From the NCBI RefSeq assembly GCF_037975245.1, contig NC_092580.1, positions 452,501 through 516,500 of the forward strand: a stretch of 64,000 nt of DNA. The letters are read 5' to 3'. The stretch is from Apostichopus japonicus. Taxonomy: Eukaryota; Echinodermata; Holothuroidea; Aspidochirotida; Stichopodidae. The notes beneath the pieces are model-generated. The model was not told the origin of the DNA and ran no database searches. It was given only the letters and a program-made list of their open reading frames with translations. Below, piece after piece: positions 21,004 through 35,389 of the stretch. The position numbers were made by a program, and so were the translations under genes. The stretch's first letter is position 1, and the number at the start of each line of letters is the position of its first letter.

Positions 21004-22194
21004 CTGAAAAATGAACGCAGAGAGGTTATTGGTAAGCCATGGTTTTTTTTTTATGTATTCTTGGGTGGAGGGTATTTTCTATGGGTGAGGATAATCCGGA
21101 GGGTGGGGGAAGTCAATTCAATTAACTGTGAGAAATGTCATTGAATTAGGAACCACCTAAGGCCTATTCTCATCTTTGTAGTAAGTTTGTCACCTTGGGC
21201 TACGTGACAGTTCATAAGTAGGGGGGGGGGTATATTCGAGTGGAATTTGGGATTCAAATCCCTGAATAGAGAAAGTTTACAAAAACTTGTTAATTTGCAG
21301 TCATTTTTTGTTATTGCTGTCACAAACAGAAATGGATACCCACTTTCTATTATTTGTAGATGACAGAGACTGGTTCAATCGCAGCCTACAAGGCCAGATA
21401 AACTCTTTATATTTTGGCTTTCAATTTCTTTATTCTGACAAATTTCGATAGCACAAAAGACGGCAGTTTTGATCAGGCTTTTGATACTTCCTTGTGATCC
21501 CTGAACATCATACATTCAGCTACAAGCAAAAATAACTGTTGTCTGTCCTGTCCACCACAATAATCCTATTGTAATATTTTCAGACCCTAAGGGCTAATAG
21601 GTCTCTTCCCCCCCCCCCCCAAAAAAAAAAGGTGTGAAAAGGGGCGGTGCTGCTTCCAACCGAATGAATCTTTTCACTCATTGTTTAACCAAAGAGAAAA
21701 ATTTGGGAAAGAAAACAACAGATTATTAATATAAAGGCCATATTTCTCTGAATCATTGTCTATGCTCTGATGGAATACATTTGTTCCAGTAGCAGGGTTC
21801 AATTCCAAGGTTCCAAATGGACACGGCAGTTTAATCTGCATTTTCCTGACGATCAGACCCAAAAGAGAACATCGATATGTCTCTCCACTGTTATCCCAAA
21901 GAAGAAACCTTTCAGAAACTCAAGGGTACTAAAGGATTTCTTCCTTTTAAATTAACCAGCGTCCTACACAAAATTAACAGGGTAGTAACATGATGGTCTC
22001 TGCCTGATTCCCCCTCCCCCCCACCCAATTTCTTTTCTTAAAGTTTTGGTATTCATCCTTTCATATATAGTCCATCTTGCATTTTGCCTTTTGAAAAACA
22101 AGAATCCTTAATCTTCATCCAAAGCAGCAAAAAGTTTCTTGCCAAACACAGTACATTGATTATTATTATTATTATATTATTATTAAGTACATAC
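21004..22194. other. SRP68 intron
   Basis: About 1.2 kb between the two identified exons, with G and C/A runs and an ATT microsatellite (about 22,160-22,182). No nested gene seen. Confidence 0.7.
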
Positions 22195-22267
22195 CTAGAA
22201 TGGAGGCCGCCTGAGCAGAGTACTTCAAGTCGTTGATATCTTGCGCAAGAGTGTCCAATTCCTCTAC
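22195..22267 (-). CDS. SRP68: SRP68, penultimate coding exon
   Basis: A 73-base exon (acceptor ending AATAG, donor GTATGT) reading VEELDTLAQDINDLKYSAQA ASIL and leaving one base that forms the Asp of the next exon. It aligns with the 'V.ELI..V...K...QAAAILD' segment before the C-terminal block of SRP68. No further upstream SRP68 exons could be recognised before the LINE at 22.5-26.9 kb or beyond it. Confidence 0.85.
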
Positions 22268-22917
22268 CTATTGATTAAATGAAACCAAAATCTAATCATG
22301 ATGTCTTTAGGGAGTTTAGAGTTTAGGGAGTTTTTAGGGAGTGTCACTACCCGACAAGCCCTATAGGGTTTTTTAATACACTTCCTTTCACAAGTTTTGT
22401 TTCTTATCTCCTTCTATGTCATATGTCATACTTATGTTAAAATAGAACAAAAATCAATAAATGAAATGAAATAAATGAAATTAGTTACCTTTTTTTTTAA
22501 TTCGAGTAAAAGTTTTGTCTTTGTTGTTGTTGATATCAAATCAAAAGGAGTTTAACCCCTGGTCGACCTGGCGAGAGGTCCTACGGGGGATAATAAGTTT
22601 GTTTTTATAGAATAGACATTTTTTTTTTTTTTTTTCTTGGAAAGGTTGTCTATGTTCAGTCAGGGAATTGCTGGTAAATGAAGTCTTATATATTTATATT
22701 GGACAGGATAGCCATAATCATACCCGAGGTCAGAGTCAAAGAGTCACTTAGGGAGGGATTTCTAAAGGAGAGGAATTTTTTAAGTACTGAGAATTGTGGA
22801 GACGGAGTGGTTTCTATTGTTTGGGTAGGGAGTGGTTGTGGTTTCTATTGTTTGGTAACAATATAATCTGTATATATAAGTATACTTGGGCCTAGAACCA
22901 TTTAGGAAAGGATTTTT

Positions 22918-25297
22918 TTAATGGAATGAGACTTTAAGTAGTAACAATTGTGAATACAGAAAGGGTTTGGTTTTGGGGTAGTGAGTTGTTGCGACTTTGT
23001 ATTTCAGGGGGAGGTCTTCAATCAAAGGGTCGTTCTCGAGGTTGTTTTTGTATAACTTGGTGTTGAATTCTTCAAGTCGGGTGAAAGTAGATTTTGTGTT
23101 TCCTGCACGGAGAACGTACAAAGTAGCAATATAGGTAGGGATTTTGAGTGCGAGTCGATAAGCTGTGGTGTGGATTCTGTTTAAAATTTGTTTATTGGGA
23201 TTAGAGATGGTAAGCAGGGAGATGCTCCCGTAACTGAGAATCATTTTTACTTTGGATTTATAGATTTGGATAATGGTTTTCGGAGGGAAGTTATATTTGT
23301 GTGAGAGGATTTGAATGGATTTAAGTTGGAACCAGCAGCGTCCTGCAGTTCTGTTACAAAGTAGATTAAACGATAATTTGCTATCGAAAGTGGTACCAAG
23401 GAAGGTTGCATTAGGAGTAGCAGTGATTGAGGTGTTGAAAAGATTCATTTTGGCAATATGGTTATGGTATTTTGAGTTTATTATGGAGAAATTGGCTAGG
23501 TTAGATATTGAGGGATATATTTTTGTTCTCCACATCGAGCACCACTTTTCGAGATGTGTAATTGCTCTTTTAATATTTAGTTCCGTCATATAGATATTTT
23601 TACTGGTGCTCCAAATGGCTATGTCGTCAGTGTACTGACTATAGCTGTATTTAGATAGAGGGGGGATGTTCAAATCATTAACATATAGGGTGCAGGGGAG
23701 GGGGCTGAAAACAGCGCCCTGTGGAGTCCCTGCACTAAGTGGAAAAGGTTTTGATTGTTGGTTTTTGTAGCATATTTTGGCATTGCGCTCACTAAGGAAA
23801 GAGGAAAGAAGTCTGGTGTAATTGGAGGGGAGATTAAAGTTAAGTAGTTAAATTCTTATGCCGTTGTGCCAAGTTTTGTCGAACTCCTTTTTGGCATCAA
23901 GGAAGAGGGCAGTGGTATCATGTTTTTTTATGAAGCCGATGCGAATTTCTTTGGAAAGGTGGAAAGTTTGGTTTATTGTAGATTTGTGTGCCCGGAATTA
24001 GCCTGATTGATACGGGCAAAGTGATTAATTTGCTCAAGGTGGTTTCTGGTGCGGTTATCTATAATTCTTTCGAAAATCTTACCTAAGGCTGGTAGGAGAC
24101 TAATTGGTTGATAGTTTTGAATTTTGGTGTGTCTTTACTTAGTTTCGGTATTAAAATCATTTTGGCGGATGTCCACAGGGTTGGGAAATGACCCAGTCTA
24201 AGGAGTTTGTTAAATAATGGGAAAATATGAGAGTTAATGAATATCGGAGGCCCACGGAGGGGAATCTTTTAGCATTAGGTCATTTATGTTGTCAAGACCA
24301 GGGGAGGAGGCATTTTTGCATATTCAGTGGCACTATACCAATCATTTATATCTATTTCTTTGAGTAGAGGGATGTTTTTGTTGAGACATCCTTAGAAGTT
24401 GGGGATAAAGCTGGTTGCATTACAGATAATTGTACGGTTTATTTTGTGTTGGAATCTGTTATCGTATGGAGGGCCATCTAAGATATTGAATATAGTTTTC
24501 AAGTATGATTCACTAAGCTTTATTTGGTCTTAAGTTTTTGTGATGAGGTTACCTACTTTATCTCTAAGGCATTCGTCTGTATTACCTGTGTTTGGGTTGT
24601 AATGGGTTTTCGATATTTCTTTAATTTTTCCAAAAGTGTTTTGGGTTTTTGTCATTAATGATTGAATCGCATTTGTTTTGGACTCGGTTTTGGTCGACTG
24701 CCGATATTTGTCTATTTATTTGTTTTTCAAGTTGGTTAATTTAGGTTTTTAGAGTTGGATCTGGGGAGATCATATAGGTTCTATGTAGTCGACGTCTGAT
24801 TTATTTGGTGTAAGAATATTCCTATTTAGTTTTGGATTTCTGTTTTGTTTTTAAGGGGCAGTGTTTTTTGAAGGTATTAAAGATATGTTGGGCAATGCTG
24901 TCACAATATATGCCGATGTAATTTAGCTTGTTGTTGTGGTAATTGGCAATAGTGTTGTTTGTTATGATCCCTTTTTAAATGATGTCCAGTCTGCTTTATT
25001 GTAATTATACGTTAATTTGTTATTTTGGATGCGACTGAGGTTTATGTCTAGCTCAAAAAGGAGTGGAAAATGGTCACTGATTAGGTCATCTTCTAGGATT
25101 TGAATCGAATGAGTTTTAGTTGCAAGGTGGTTTGAGGTTATGGCGTAGTCAAGTAGTTCAGTATTATTGTTTATTGGGTTTATCCTAGTTTTGGTATTTT
25201 GGTTAATTATTGTTAAGTTGTGTTTATCACATATTTCTAAGAGGGATATGCCTTTTTTCAGATATTTTGGTGCTACCAAAAATGATGTGGTGGGCAT
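22918..25297 (-). pseudogene. LINE ORF2 (endonuclease + reverse transcriptase), broken
   Basis: 24,962-25,297 encodes endonuclease C-terminal sequence (LLEICDKHNLTIINQNTK and DDLISDHFPLLFEL, with the conserved SDH). Frames are disrupted over 23,750-24,950. 22,918-23,673 carries YTDDIAIWS, a variant of the RT YxDD active site, preceded by GTPQGAVFSPLPCTLYVNDL at about 23,675-23,735 in a neighbouring frame. The C-terminal thumb and connection regions follow. Catalytic residues remain but the reading frame does not. Confidence 0.8.
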
Positions 25298-25680
25298 TTA
25301 AATCTCCTAGTAGTATTGTATTTTTATTAGAACTGTTTTTGATTGTGGATATGGGCTCATTTGGGGACTATAATAGCTAATAATGTGGAGAGGTTTATTG
25401 TCTCTTTCGAGTACAATTTCAATTGTTTGGGTTTGTTTGGGAGGAGGGTGGCTTTGAGGTTGTTTTTTTCAGCAATAAGTACTCAAACCATATATCGAGA
25501 GATATCGTGTCTGAAAGTTTGGTAACCAGGGATGCTAAGGTGGGAATTTGTATTTAGTTTAGTTTAAAGAAATGATATCCGGGGAGTGGTTGGCGAATAT
25601 ACTAAGTAGGAGGCTTAATTTTGGAAGGATACTGTTGATATTTAGGTGGAGGAACTTGACCGAAGGAGGGAGTGTGCTTG

Positions 25681-26277
25681 TCATGTAGGTGATTGAGGAG
25701 GGTTAAATATTGAAGGATGGTGGAGACGTTCCATAATTACAGTTTCTGGGATATTTAAGTTTAGGTGTTTTAGTGCTAACACGGTGGCGTAACTGGCAAG
25801 GTCGTCAGATTTAATATTAATGTTGGCTGTTTGGAAGGTGTATTGTACTAATTCAATTACAAAGGTTGGGATATTAAGTTTTTTTTCAGTGACGATTTTA
25901 TTCGTTATTTCAATTTTAGGGGTAAAATTGGTTACATTCGCGTAGGTTCTTTGTTCTTGTTGTTTGTTATTAGCTTCAGTTTTAGCTTCTTTAAATTTTG
26001 GGCATCCTTTGTAAAGGGCGACATGAGTCCCTGAGCAATTGGCACATTTTGGGTTTTCTTTTGGTTTGGGACAGTCTTTAACTCTGTGGTTTTTGCCACA
26101 TCTGAGACATCTGGTTTGATTTTTGCAAGTATGGGGGGTGTGTCCAAAGAGTTGACATTTGAAACATTGAGTGATTTGGGGGGGTTCGTGGTATTCTTCT
26201 GTTTTGTGTTTAGAGTATCCTAAGTAGAAACCTTGTTTGATTAGGGATTGTTGAGGCTCTTGTTCTTCAAACGTCAT
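25681..26277 (-). pseudogene. LINE ORF1 (gag-like, three CCHC knuckles)
   Basis: A nucleic-acid-binding protein of the LINE ribonucleoprotein. Three knuckles in a row are visible at about residues 38-85: CFKCQLFGHTPHTC, CLRCGKNHRVKDC and CANCSGTHVALYKGC, followed by a Lys/Gln-rich tail. The N-terminal part is missing from this frame; related coding sequence continues towards 26,800 in broken frames. Confidence 0.85.
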
Positions 26278-27179
26278 TTTTACTTTCCAAGCTGTATTGA
26301 TTGTGGCATGACTAATGAGTCTTTTAGCTTGTACTGGGGTGTATTCTTGGTCTTTGAGTTCTTGTTCAATATCTTTGATTTGAATTTCAGGGTTTATGCC
26401 ACAGGCTACTACGGAGAAGTTTCTTTGTCATACTTTTTTTGGGATTCTTGGTTTGGGGTTGCCTAGTTAAGTCTTTTGATTCCATGGTTTCAGGAGGATA
26501 TTTGCAGTTTTAGGGTCATGGGGGTGATTAGGATGTCGTTACTACGAAGACGGTTTATATTTGAGATCATGGCATTTGGTTTTTCTTCATTGATTAGTTT
26601 AGCAAGTGTTTATTGGGTTTTTTGATAGTTCTGGTAAGATTCCTGATACAATGATTGTTTGAGCGGACTTTTTGGTGGTTGGTTTGGAGTTTGGAGATGG
26701 GTTTATTTCAACGTATATTGGACGTTGTCTTTTTCTGCTATTTTTGTACAGGGATCCAGTCATTAATGTCTATGTCAAAATCAGAGAGGTTTAGGTTTTC
26801 GACTAAGGGGGCGGTTATAGGTGGGTAAGGGGTTGTCATATTGGCAAAACAGCCCCTCCCTACGGGTTTTAAATGGCTTTTATACAATGAAATTGATCAT
26901 AAACTTTACTTACTAGAAAGAATTAGTCTCCAGCCTAAGACGGCGGACGGAAAGAATAGGAACTCCTTTTGAAGAGACACACTATGAATCGAAAGTGTAT
27001 TCTGCGGCGTTGTGTTGGTATCCAAGGAGGCGTACGTTTTGTAAATGGCGGGTAAGTCATAGAGTGAAGGATGATGGGGTGGCGCTATGTCAAAAAGCTA
27101 ACTGTTGATCAATATAGTCCACAGAACCCTAAGGAAAGGAGAGGAATGCACAAGAAATAGCCAGTTTTCTTCAAAGTAA

Positions 27180-29100
<1,921 letters not shown>

Positions 29101-29195
29101 ACATTTAGAAATGATCTTGACAACAATCAACTGTTGAGAGGACAAGACTGATGTTCATGATACTGGCTCACACTGATGTTTTCCTTGAATCTTAC

Positions 29196-29289
29196 TTTTT
29201 CTCCAATTTCTATTAAATCACCTCCAGATAACACTTCCAGATCTCTCTGTAGAGGACAGGCTTGAAGGATCTTCTCATATTTGGTGGAG
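29196..29289 (-). pseudogene. Truncated duplicate of the ABCC exon
   Basis: Encodes the last 31 residues of the exon at 27,905 ([20 protein letters not shown]...), with T changed to I in DL(T/I)EIGEK. It keeps an intact GTAAGA donor and about 75 bases of matching downstream intron. Its 5' part, including the Q-loop and acceptor, is missing: similarity stops abruptly at about 29,289. It therefore cannot be spliced in as a normal exon. Confidence 0.8.
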
Positions 29290-29672
29290 TTTATGATCTT
29301 TTAACCACTTGTTCTAAACCTGATCCAGCTTCATTACAGACATCCAAGACTCACAATTTTCCTTCAATTTTCTTCATCTTCTTCTTTCACCTGAGACAGT
29401 ATTGTAAAAGATAAGAAGATTTCATATATTGGAAAGCAGATAGACATTGCAACTAGACTCATTTTTATACACTCCCTCCCTTCCCTCCCCCTGACTACCT
29501 AAACAACCCTGACTGCTGCCTCATTGATATAACAATATATAAACAAATGTATATGATTGTGGTTTAATGGCAGAAATAAACGAAACAAATACCAGAGCTT
29601 AAATATTTCTGTGTTACTATAGTAAACTGCATACCCAAACGGAAGCATTACAGAATCTTCAATGTCTCAGAC

Positions 29673-29738
29673 CTCCAGCAGGATGTTACAGTCACAGTTC
29701 ATGGAGTCTCCTTGTGAATCAGTGTGGCCAATGCAATG
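29673..29738 (-). CDS. Possible 22-codon exon, unrecognised
   Basis: Between a strong acceptor (TTTGTCTTTACAG) and a GTCTGA donor the frame reads HCIGHTDSQGDSMNCDCNIL LE with no stop, phase 0 to 0. Three cysteines and two histidines in 22 residues could suggest a metal-binding or extracellular segment. The donor is weak. It may belong to the same minus-strand gene as the ABCC exon or be chance. Confidence 0.3.
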
Positions 29739-30650
29739 CTGTAAAGACAAATATCAAAGCAATATGTACAGTATATATATACCTTTGGTGTGACATAAAT
29801 TTAAGTATTTTTTTTAAAGTAGTTTTACATAAGATCATCTTTCTGTTTGCATATGCAGATACCTTTTTGATGAATGTTTACAAACATGAATAAACTGTAC
29901 CTCTATTTGTTACTAAGTGCCTGTTTATTTTTAATACTTGCAATATGACTCTTTAATGAACCTTACTAGACATTGCTATCAAACCTATGGAGTACTTCGT
30001 AAAATGCCAAAACTTCCTTTGATGTATATTGTTCACTATAATGGTCAAGCTGATTGAAAGGAATGAATTCAACACAATTTGAGAACATTTCATCAGTCAA
30101 ACAATTTGGAGAGCATGTACTAGTTTAAACAAACTTAGCAAGCACATTCATGAGGAACTGGAAAATTGAAAAATGTCTGAAATAAACATCATTCTTGAAA
30201 CGAGAAACTTGACAAGTGAAATAAGGACCGACACTTAAGCTACAACAAGTACACTTAGCAAAGATGAAAACTGGCTTTTCAGCCAACACACAAGTACCAA
30301 CAACATATTAGTATATTCATGGTAAACCATCATGTGCTTCCATGACTTCTAGCACCTGTGTAATAATATTCTATATCAACAAGGACAGAGATACTATATA
30401 TTGTACTTATCTCTCAATACTCTTAATATGTGTTTACCATGAGTTGTGTTCCTCACAGCTTTCAATCAATGTTTTCAAATTGAAAACCAACTCAAAGACA
30501 ATTACTCAACAATGAGAGGTCGACTTAGCAAAGTTTGAATTCGGTTTAATAATAATCAAAGTTTCAGTGAAACAGTTCTGCAGACCATAAAATCATGCCT
30601 TAGGCATCAAAGAAGGCTATGATCTGATAAAGATATGCCAAGAGTTGGAC
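29739..30650. other. No gene seen
   Basis: AT-rich intergenic or intronic sequence. Confidence 0.45.
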
Positions 30651-32170
30651 CAATACTGTTAAGCCTAGCTTCAGGTCAAAATTATGCTAGTTGATCAAAT
30701 TAATACATGTATATCAATTTAGTTGCCTACGCTAGGTAACATCAGCTTTCATGGAGAGTTTTCTCCATACTTGAACCATCACTAACATCAATTAGACCAC
30801 AGAGCTAGGCCTAATTGCTTGAGAATTTCATTTTACAAAGTACTGTTGCTTGTATAAGAAGCCTAGGATAGGCTAGTTAGTCCTCATCTCTATCTAGCCT
30901 TCGCTTTGGTAGGCTAGCCTAGGTTTCCCATTTTCATTTGGTGGTAGGCCTAGCCTGGGGCCATCTGTTCCCTCCCCTAACAACGTTATTTTCCTCCCAC
31001 TTAAAAGTTGAACAACTTACATTAACATTTTCAGGGGAGTTAACTAAGGTTTTTCATGGGAGGCATATTGGCTAGGCTATGTGGAAAGAATAGATGTTGT
31101 AAGTGGAATAACTGTAAGAAAAGATTTAAAGGGAGAAAGGTAAAGTTAAGGGTGAAAAATAACACGGTTAAGGAAACTAACATACTATTTTCAAGGGAGG
31201 AGACTGTTGTTCTGTAGGCTCTGACTGCATATTCTTGTAGAGTAAGCTTAAGAAAGTTGTGATAGTATGAAAATAGAAAATGTGACTAGGTATCTTCCTT
31301 GTGTAACTGTTCAGTGATTGGAAGATAAAAAAGTGTTTGTGAATAGGCCGGATTGTTTGCATAGGATTGTATGCGAACATGGGGTAATATACATGCGTGG
31401 AATTCATAGTGGTAATGGGTCGTTTGCTTGTAATGGCATTCATTGTGGGAATGAAATAACATAGAAAATTTAGCCTATAGGTATGCCCTCCTTGGTTCCT
31501 CTCCTTGTTTTCCTATTTACCAGTTTCTTCAATTACTACAGGTACAAGTGTCTCTTGAAATATGTTCCTTTCTTTCACCAAACTCTCCTAAATCACAAGA
31601 CACATTTACTACATGCAGTTGCTTCACTACCTAAATTAATTCTTTCCACAGCCAAGCCGTATTTCTTTCCTCCCCTGAAAAACATTGGTTTCAACCCCTA
31701 AAAATAATTTCAGGGAGGAAACTATTGTTTTTATTCTTGGAAGTTGGAGAAGAAACCAACGGACTTGCCTGTCATGATGGAAAAAAAAAAAGGAAAGAGA
31801 GCTTTCATCCTAAGCTAATTTGTCCGGCTGCGAGTTAGTTTCTTGTGGATGTGTTACTGTTATTGTTAAGTGCTAGATGGCATAGCCTAGGCTATGGTAG
31901 GCTACTCTGGTAGGAATTTAAAGACATTTAGGCCTAGGCTAATTAAGTTAGGCCTAGCCTAACTGTACTAGCCTTAACCAGAAAGTAATTAGGCCCAACC
32001 AGCTAGGTCTAGTATTTTGTCGGAAGATATAAAGTGACCTACTTTACTTACGTTAATTGTCTAGTGAATAATCATATTAGGCCTAGATTAGCATTCCAAC
32101 TAGTATAGACGCCAGTGCCTACGTGAGCTAGCCTATCGTTAGGCCTAAGCTATACTATTATATGATAGGC
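30650..32170. repeat. Region rich in AGGCCTA / CTAGGC words
   Basis: TAGGCCTA, GCCTAGGC and AGGCTAG words occur dozens of times, notably at 30,800-30,960 and 31,870-32,165. They are not in a fixed period. Short ORFs here are not convincing. Similar words appear once at 47,640 just before the start of the small gene there, so they may mark promoter-proximal sequence, which is an inference. Confidence 0.5.
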
Positions 32171-33284
32171 TAGCGTAATTTCTCACGCTCGCTGACTCAA
32201 ACAATGTGAAGTACTAACTTGCTCCATAAAACTAATACACAACCTTCGAGCTGGCGAATATATCTGCCATTCACATTCTTTGGCAGTTACCCCCCCCCCC
32301 CCCCATACAGAATAGGCTACAAATTACAATTACGTATGAATTGTTAGCCAACGGCTGCCAGGAAGCGAACTGCACGTACTGCTCGTGTAACCTTTCGTGA
32401 GCTTTATATACAGATCATAATTCGCGCTCCGTTGCTTAACCTTTGACCACGACCGTGTGCGTCTATGGCAAGCCATGTGGGACAAACACCGCATAATATA
32501 TCAACGTATTAATTGAAAAAAAATAAACTAGCAATGACATGCTAGATGCATATCCATTTGAAATCATTACATTTACAACGAAACAATTCAAATGTTCTCA
32601 TAACATAGGCCTAAGGTCATTAAACATGTTGCATGGTCAAGATAATTTATTGAGTTCGCTGCGAATCTCGTCACAAAAGTTGTTTTAATGACCAATATAT
32701 CATTACTCGAATGGGTTGGTCTGGCATTAGGCCTAGGCGGGACAGTAGGCGTACTGTCATGATCAACCCGGGGGGGGGGGGCGAGGGTGTAGGTCTGGCG
32801 TATCCATGGGACAGACATTCTAAAGATAATAATTTACACTTTTTGAGGGGGCCGGACTCTTGGGGCGAATCTTGACATAAAAATGTCAACCTAAAATTGT
32901 TTAGCTAGCTGCATGAACATTCTCAGATACAACAAATTTTGGCAAAAACTGCTTGAATTTTGTGATAAAATGTCACATTTGAGATTTTTTAGATAAACTG
33001 TCTGAATTTTTAACCCATTCCCCAATATAAATGAAGGTATTAAATGAAATTCACTGTTTCTCTGATCCATGTAGAGGTTTTGTTCTTAAAGTACAGTCTT
33101 ACCTTTTTGTGCAGAGTTCTAGAGCATCTGTTCCTTATGCATGTCTTGAAGTAGAGGTTGGGTAAAGGAGAGGTTTGCTAAATTTTAATAGAATCAAAAG
33201 TTATATCTACTTCAGTTGCTGTAACTGTATCTTAGGTGCCCCCCCCCCCTCCCTCTGCCAGCTAGGTTTCATCTAGGATGAACC

Positions 33285-33365
33285 ACTGGTGCTGTGATCG
33301 AGTGGATACAGGCAATGGCATTTGAAGCAATGAGGTTTGGCAATCAGGAGGTTCTATGTAAGGTG
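33285..33365 (+). repeat. Degenerate tRNA-like SINE head
   Basis: GATCGAGTGGATACAGGCAA has the D-arm pattern of a tRNA-derived SINE, followed by CAATGAGGTTTGGCAATC and AGGAGGTTCTATG. The B box is poor. A G-rich stretch lies at about 32,770 and a C-rich one at about 33,240. Confidence 0.3.
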
Positions 33366-34225
33366 GGTTTATCATCCAAGAGCAGTCTACAGTTTTCCCA
33401 TCTGAAATGAGTTTCTAAATTTTATATAAAATGTTGAATTGGAAGCCACCCGTAGTGTAAGTTGTGATCCATACGCCTGTGCGCGGGCTTCTCCCACATT
33501 TGTGTTTGGTTAAGCTTTGTAAAAATAACTGCTCATTATTATTATTACAAGGGCCGTGTAACCCCATTCTTATCTTTGGTATGGTTGGAGGGGGTATCTG
33601 CATTTGTTGGATGTGTAGTGCAATTGGACACCAAGATCGATTAAGAAACAGAAAACCACATTTACATAATGTTACAGCTCTGATATAAATCTTTGCTTTA
33701 TAAGAAACTCAAAGGACAGCCATTTATTTTACCACTCCGTGGAAGCTGGAATCCTTTTTATGTATCAACAGCATACATACACACCATAATTGAATGATAA
33801 TTAAACAGTAACATAAAAGATAAAAGTACTAAAACTGAAAACATGATAAGAAAATGACATCCCTTGATCAAAGTACAGTGAACTGGAGCCTCTGGAGAGA
33901 GATGTATACTAATACAAGCCTTTTAATTAGGTTGTGATATTGTGTGTTCAATCACATCTATAATAATCAACAATGTGGGTAATCATTAATAAGTACTCAT
34001 TTGAGTGTGAAAATAAAGCCTACAGGTTGTCAAATAATTCATTGTTAACAGTTAGATCATATAGCAAACAGAACAAGTAGCTACAAAGGAACGTACTTCC
34101 TTCATAAAATATCGCCCCAAGTGTCTTGCAGCATATATTATGTAACTTAATTATACTCAACTATCAGAGTGAACAATAGAGTTAACAACTCTACAGTAAA
34201 GGCTACCATTTGAATACTGTACTAT

Positions 34226-35218
34226 TGTTACGCCCTGGGTTGTTCGGGATGCGTGTACCCCGTATTTAGAATGCGCCCAGGGCTACTAAGAATATGTTTT
34301 CCCGTTTTGTTTGAATAATTTACCCTGCGATTTGTTGTCCATTCATTCACCATTCCATTTACTTTTGTTTTATTATGCAGGTCTCTTTCGCTCTCCCCGT
34401 CGTCTGCCATCACCAGCATTCCAGGCATTCGCTCTTTTATTACGCGAGTTGTTCTGTTTACCGTTTATCTATTGTACTTTCACTTGCTCTCTTTACCTTG
34501 TTTAATTAAGACGTTGTTTTTCTTATGTATTTTGTTTTGTGGACACTTAATTTATTTCGTTGAAGTTCGGGCAGAGAACTGGAGACCAGCGGTGAGCAGC
34601 ATGGCAATTAGAGTATAGTATTATTTTAAAGGCAAGGTTCATTTATTTTAGAGAGCGGGTCCGGGAGTGAGGGCTGACTACCGGGCGCGATTCCTTTTGT
34701 ATTGTACAACTAATAATTTCCCGTCCTGGTTGGCTTCTTTGCATGTTATAGACTCTGGAGGTAGGGTCAAATTAGGGCTCTCCCCGGAGGTATTGCAGAA
34801 GTTAATCGGGGCGGGACCACATTAGGCAGTATTTGTTTAGTCTGCCGTTGGCGCCACGTGTCAGGTATTCACTCTCGTGATTCTTAAGAGCCGTGCTGCC
34901 CACGCCCTGGTATGTAGTGTATTTGTTATTTATTTAAACTGAATCTCTGCCCGGAACGTTGTTTGCTTTTATATTTGTGTACGGCAGAAAGTCACTGCCT
35001 TATTTTTGTTAAGTGTATGTTTAAAGTTAATTAAGCTATTAAATTGTTGATTTGAGACCCAGTTCTCTTTAACTATATTCTTCTCTCTTTTTTGTGTATT
35101 GGTTCAAGCCCTGCTAGCATAAGTCTTCGCCTCCCCCCTTCCCCTGCCCTGACATCAGGTGGCCTCCAGCTGCCTGATTTCCCACGCTACCGCTCGGCCG
35201 GGGTACAAGGGCGTTACA
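34226..35218 (+). mobile_element. 5' LTR of a Gypsy-type retrotransposon
   Basis: Begins TGTTACGCCCTGGG and ends GGGCGTTACA, giving the usual TG...CA with short inverted ends (TGTTACGCC against GGCGTTACA). Length is about 993 bases. It directly precedes a primer-binding-like site and gag. There is no matching 3' LTR in the window, so no target duplication could be checked. Confidence 0.8.
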
Positions 35219-35223
35219 GAAAT

Positions 35224-35240
35224 TGGTGTCAGAAGTGGGA
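35224..35240 (+). promoter_or_regulatory. Primer-binding site of the LTR element
   Basis: TGGTGTCAGAAGTGGGA lies five bases after the LTR end. It has the form of a tRNA 3'-end complement (TGG...), as needed to prime minus-strand synthesis in LTR retrotransposons. I do not name the tRNA. Confidence 0.75.
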
Positions 35241-35389
35241 TTATTTTTGTCACCCCACCTCCCTATTTCAAGTTTGCTGGCAGGGCTTTGGAGCCCCATG
35301 GTATTTGCGAGTTATTTTTATTTTGAAAATTTAATATCATACCAAGTTTCTTTACCTTTAAGTAAGCCTGGTTTCTGGAAGGAGGCGAG

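Larger units (their letters stand above)
22550..26900 (-). mobile_element. LINE copy 1 (non-LTR retrotransposon)
   Basis: Reading on the minus strand, a zinc-knuckle ORF1 (25,681-26,277) is followed by an endonuclease/RT ORF2 (about 25,300 down to 22,918). This order, the triple CCHC knuckles and the RT motifs are those of Jockey/I-type LINEs. Frameshifts and stops break both ORFs. The exact ends are not resolved; 22,550 and 26,900 are where similarity to retroelement structure fades. It sits in or beside an SRP68 intron, in antisense-neutral (same-strand) orientation. Confidence 0.8.

Noticed and set aside
22540-26975. AAAAGGAGTT near the left and AACTCCTTTT near the right of the LINE as insertion marks
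   Set aside because: They are inverted, not direct, so they are not a target duplication; probably chance.
32466-32476. TATGGCAAGCC as the end of a third palindrome element
   Set aside because: No inverted partner or palindrome array nearby; an 11-base match alone is not enough, so it is only mentioned as a possible fragment.
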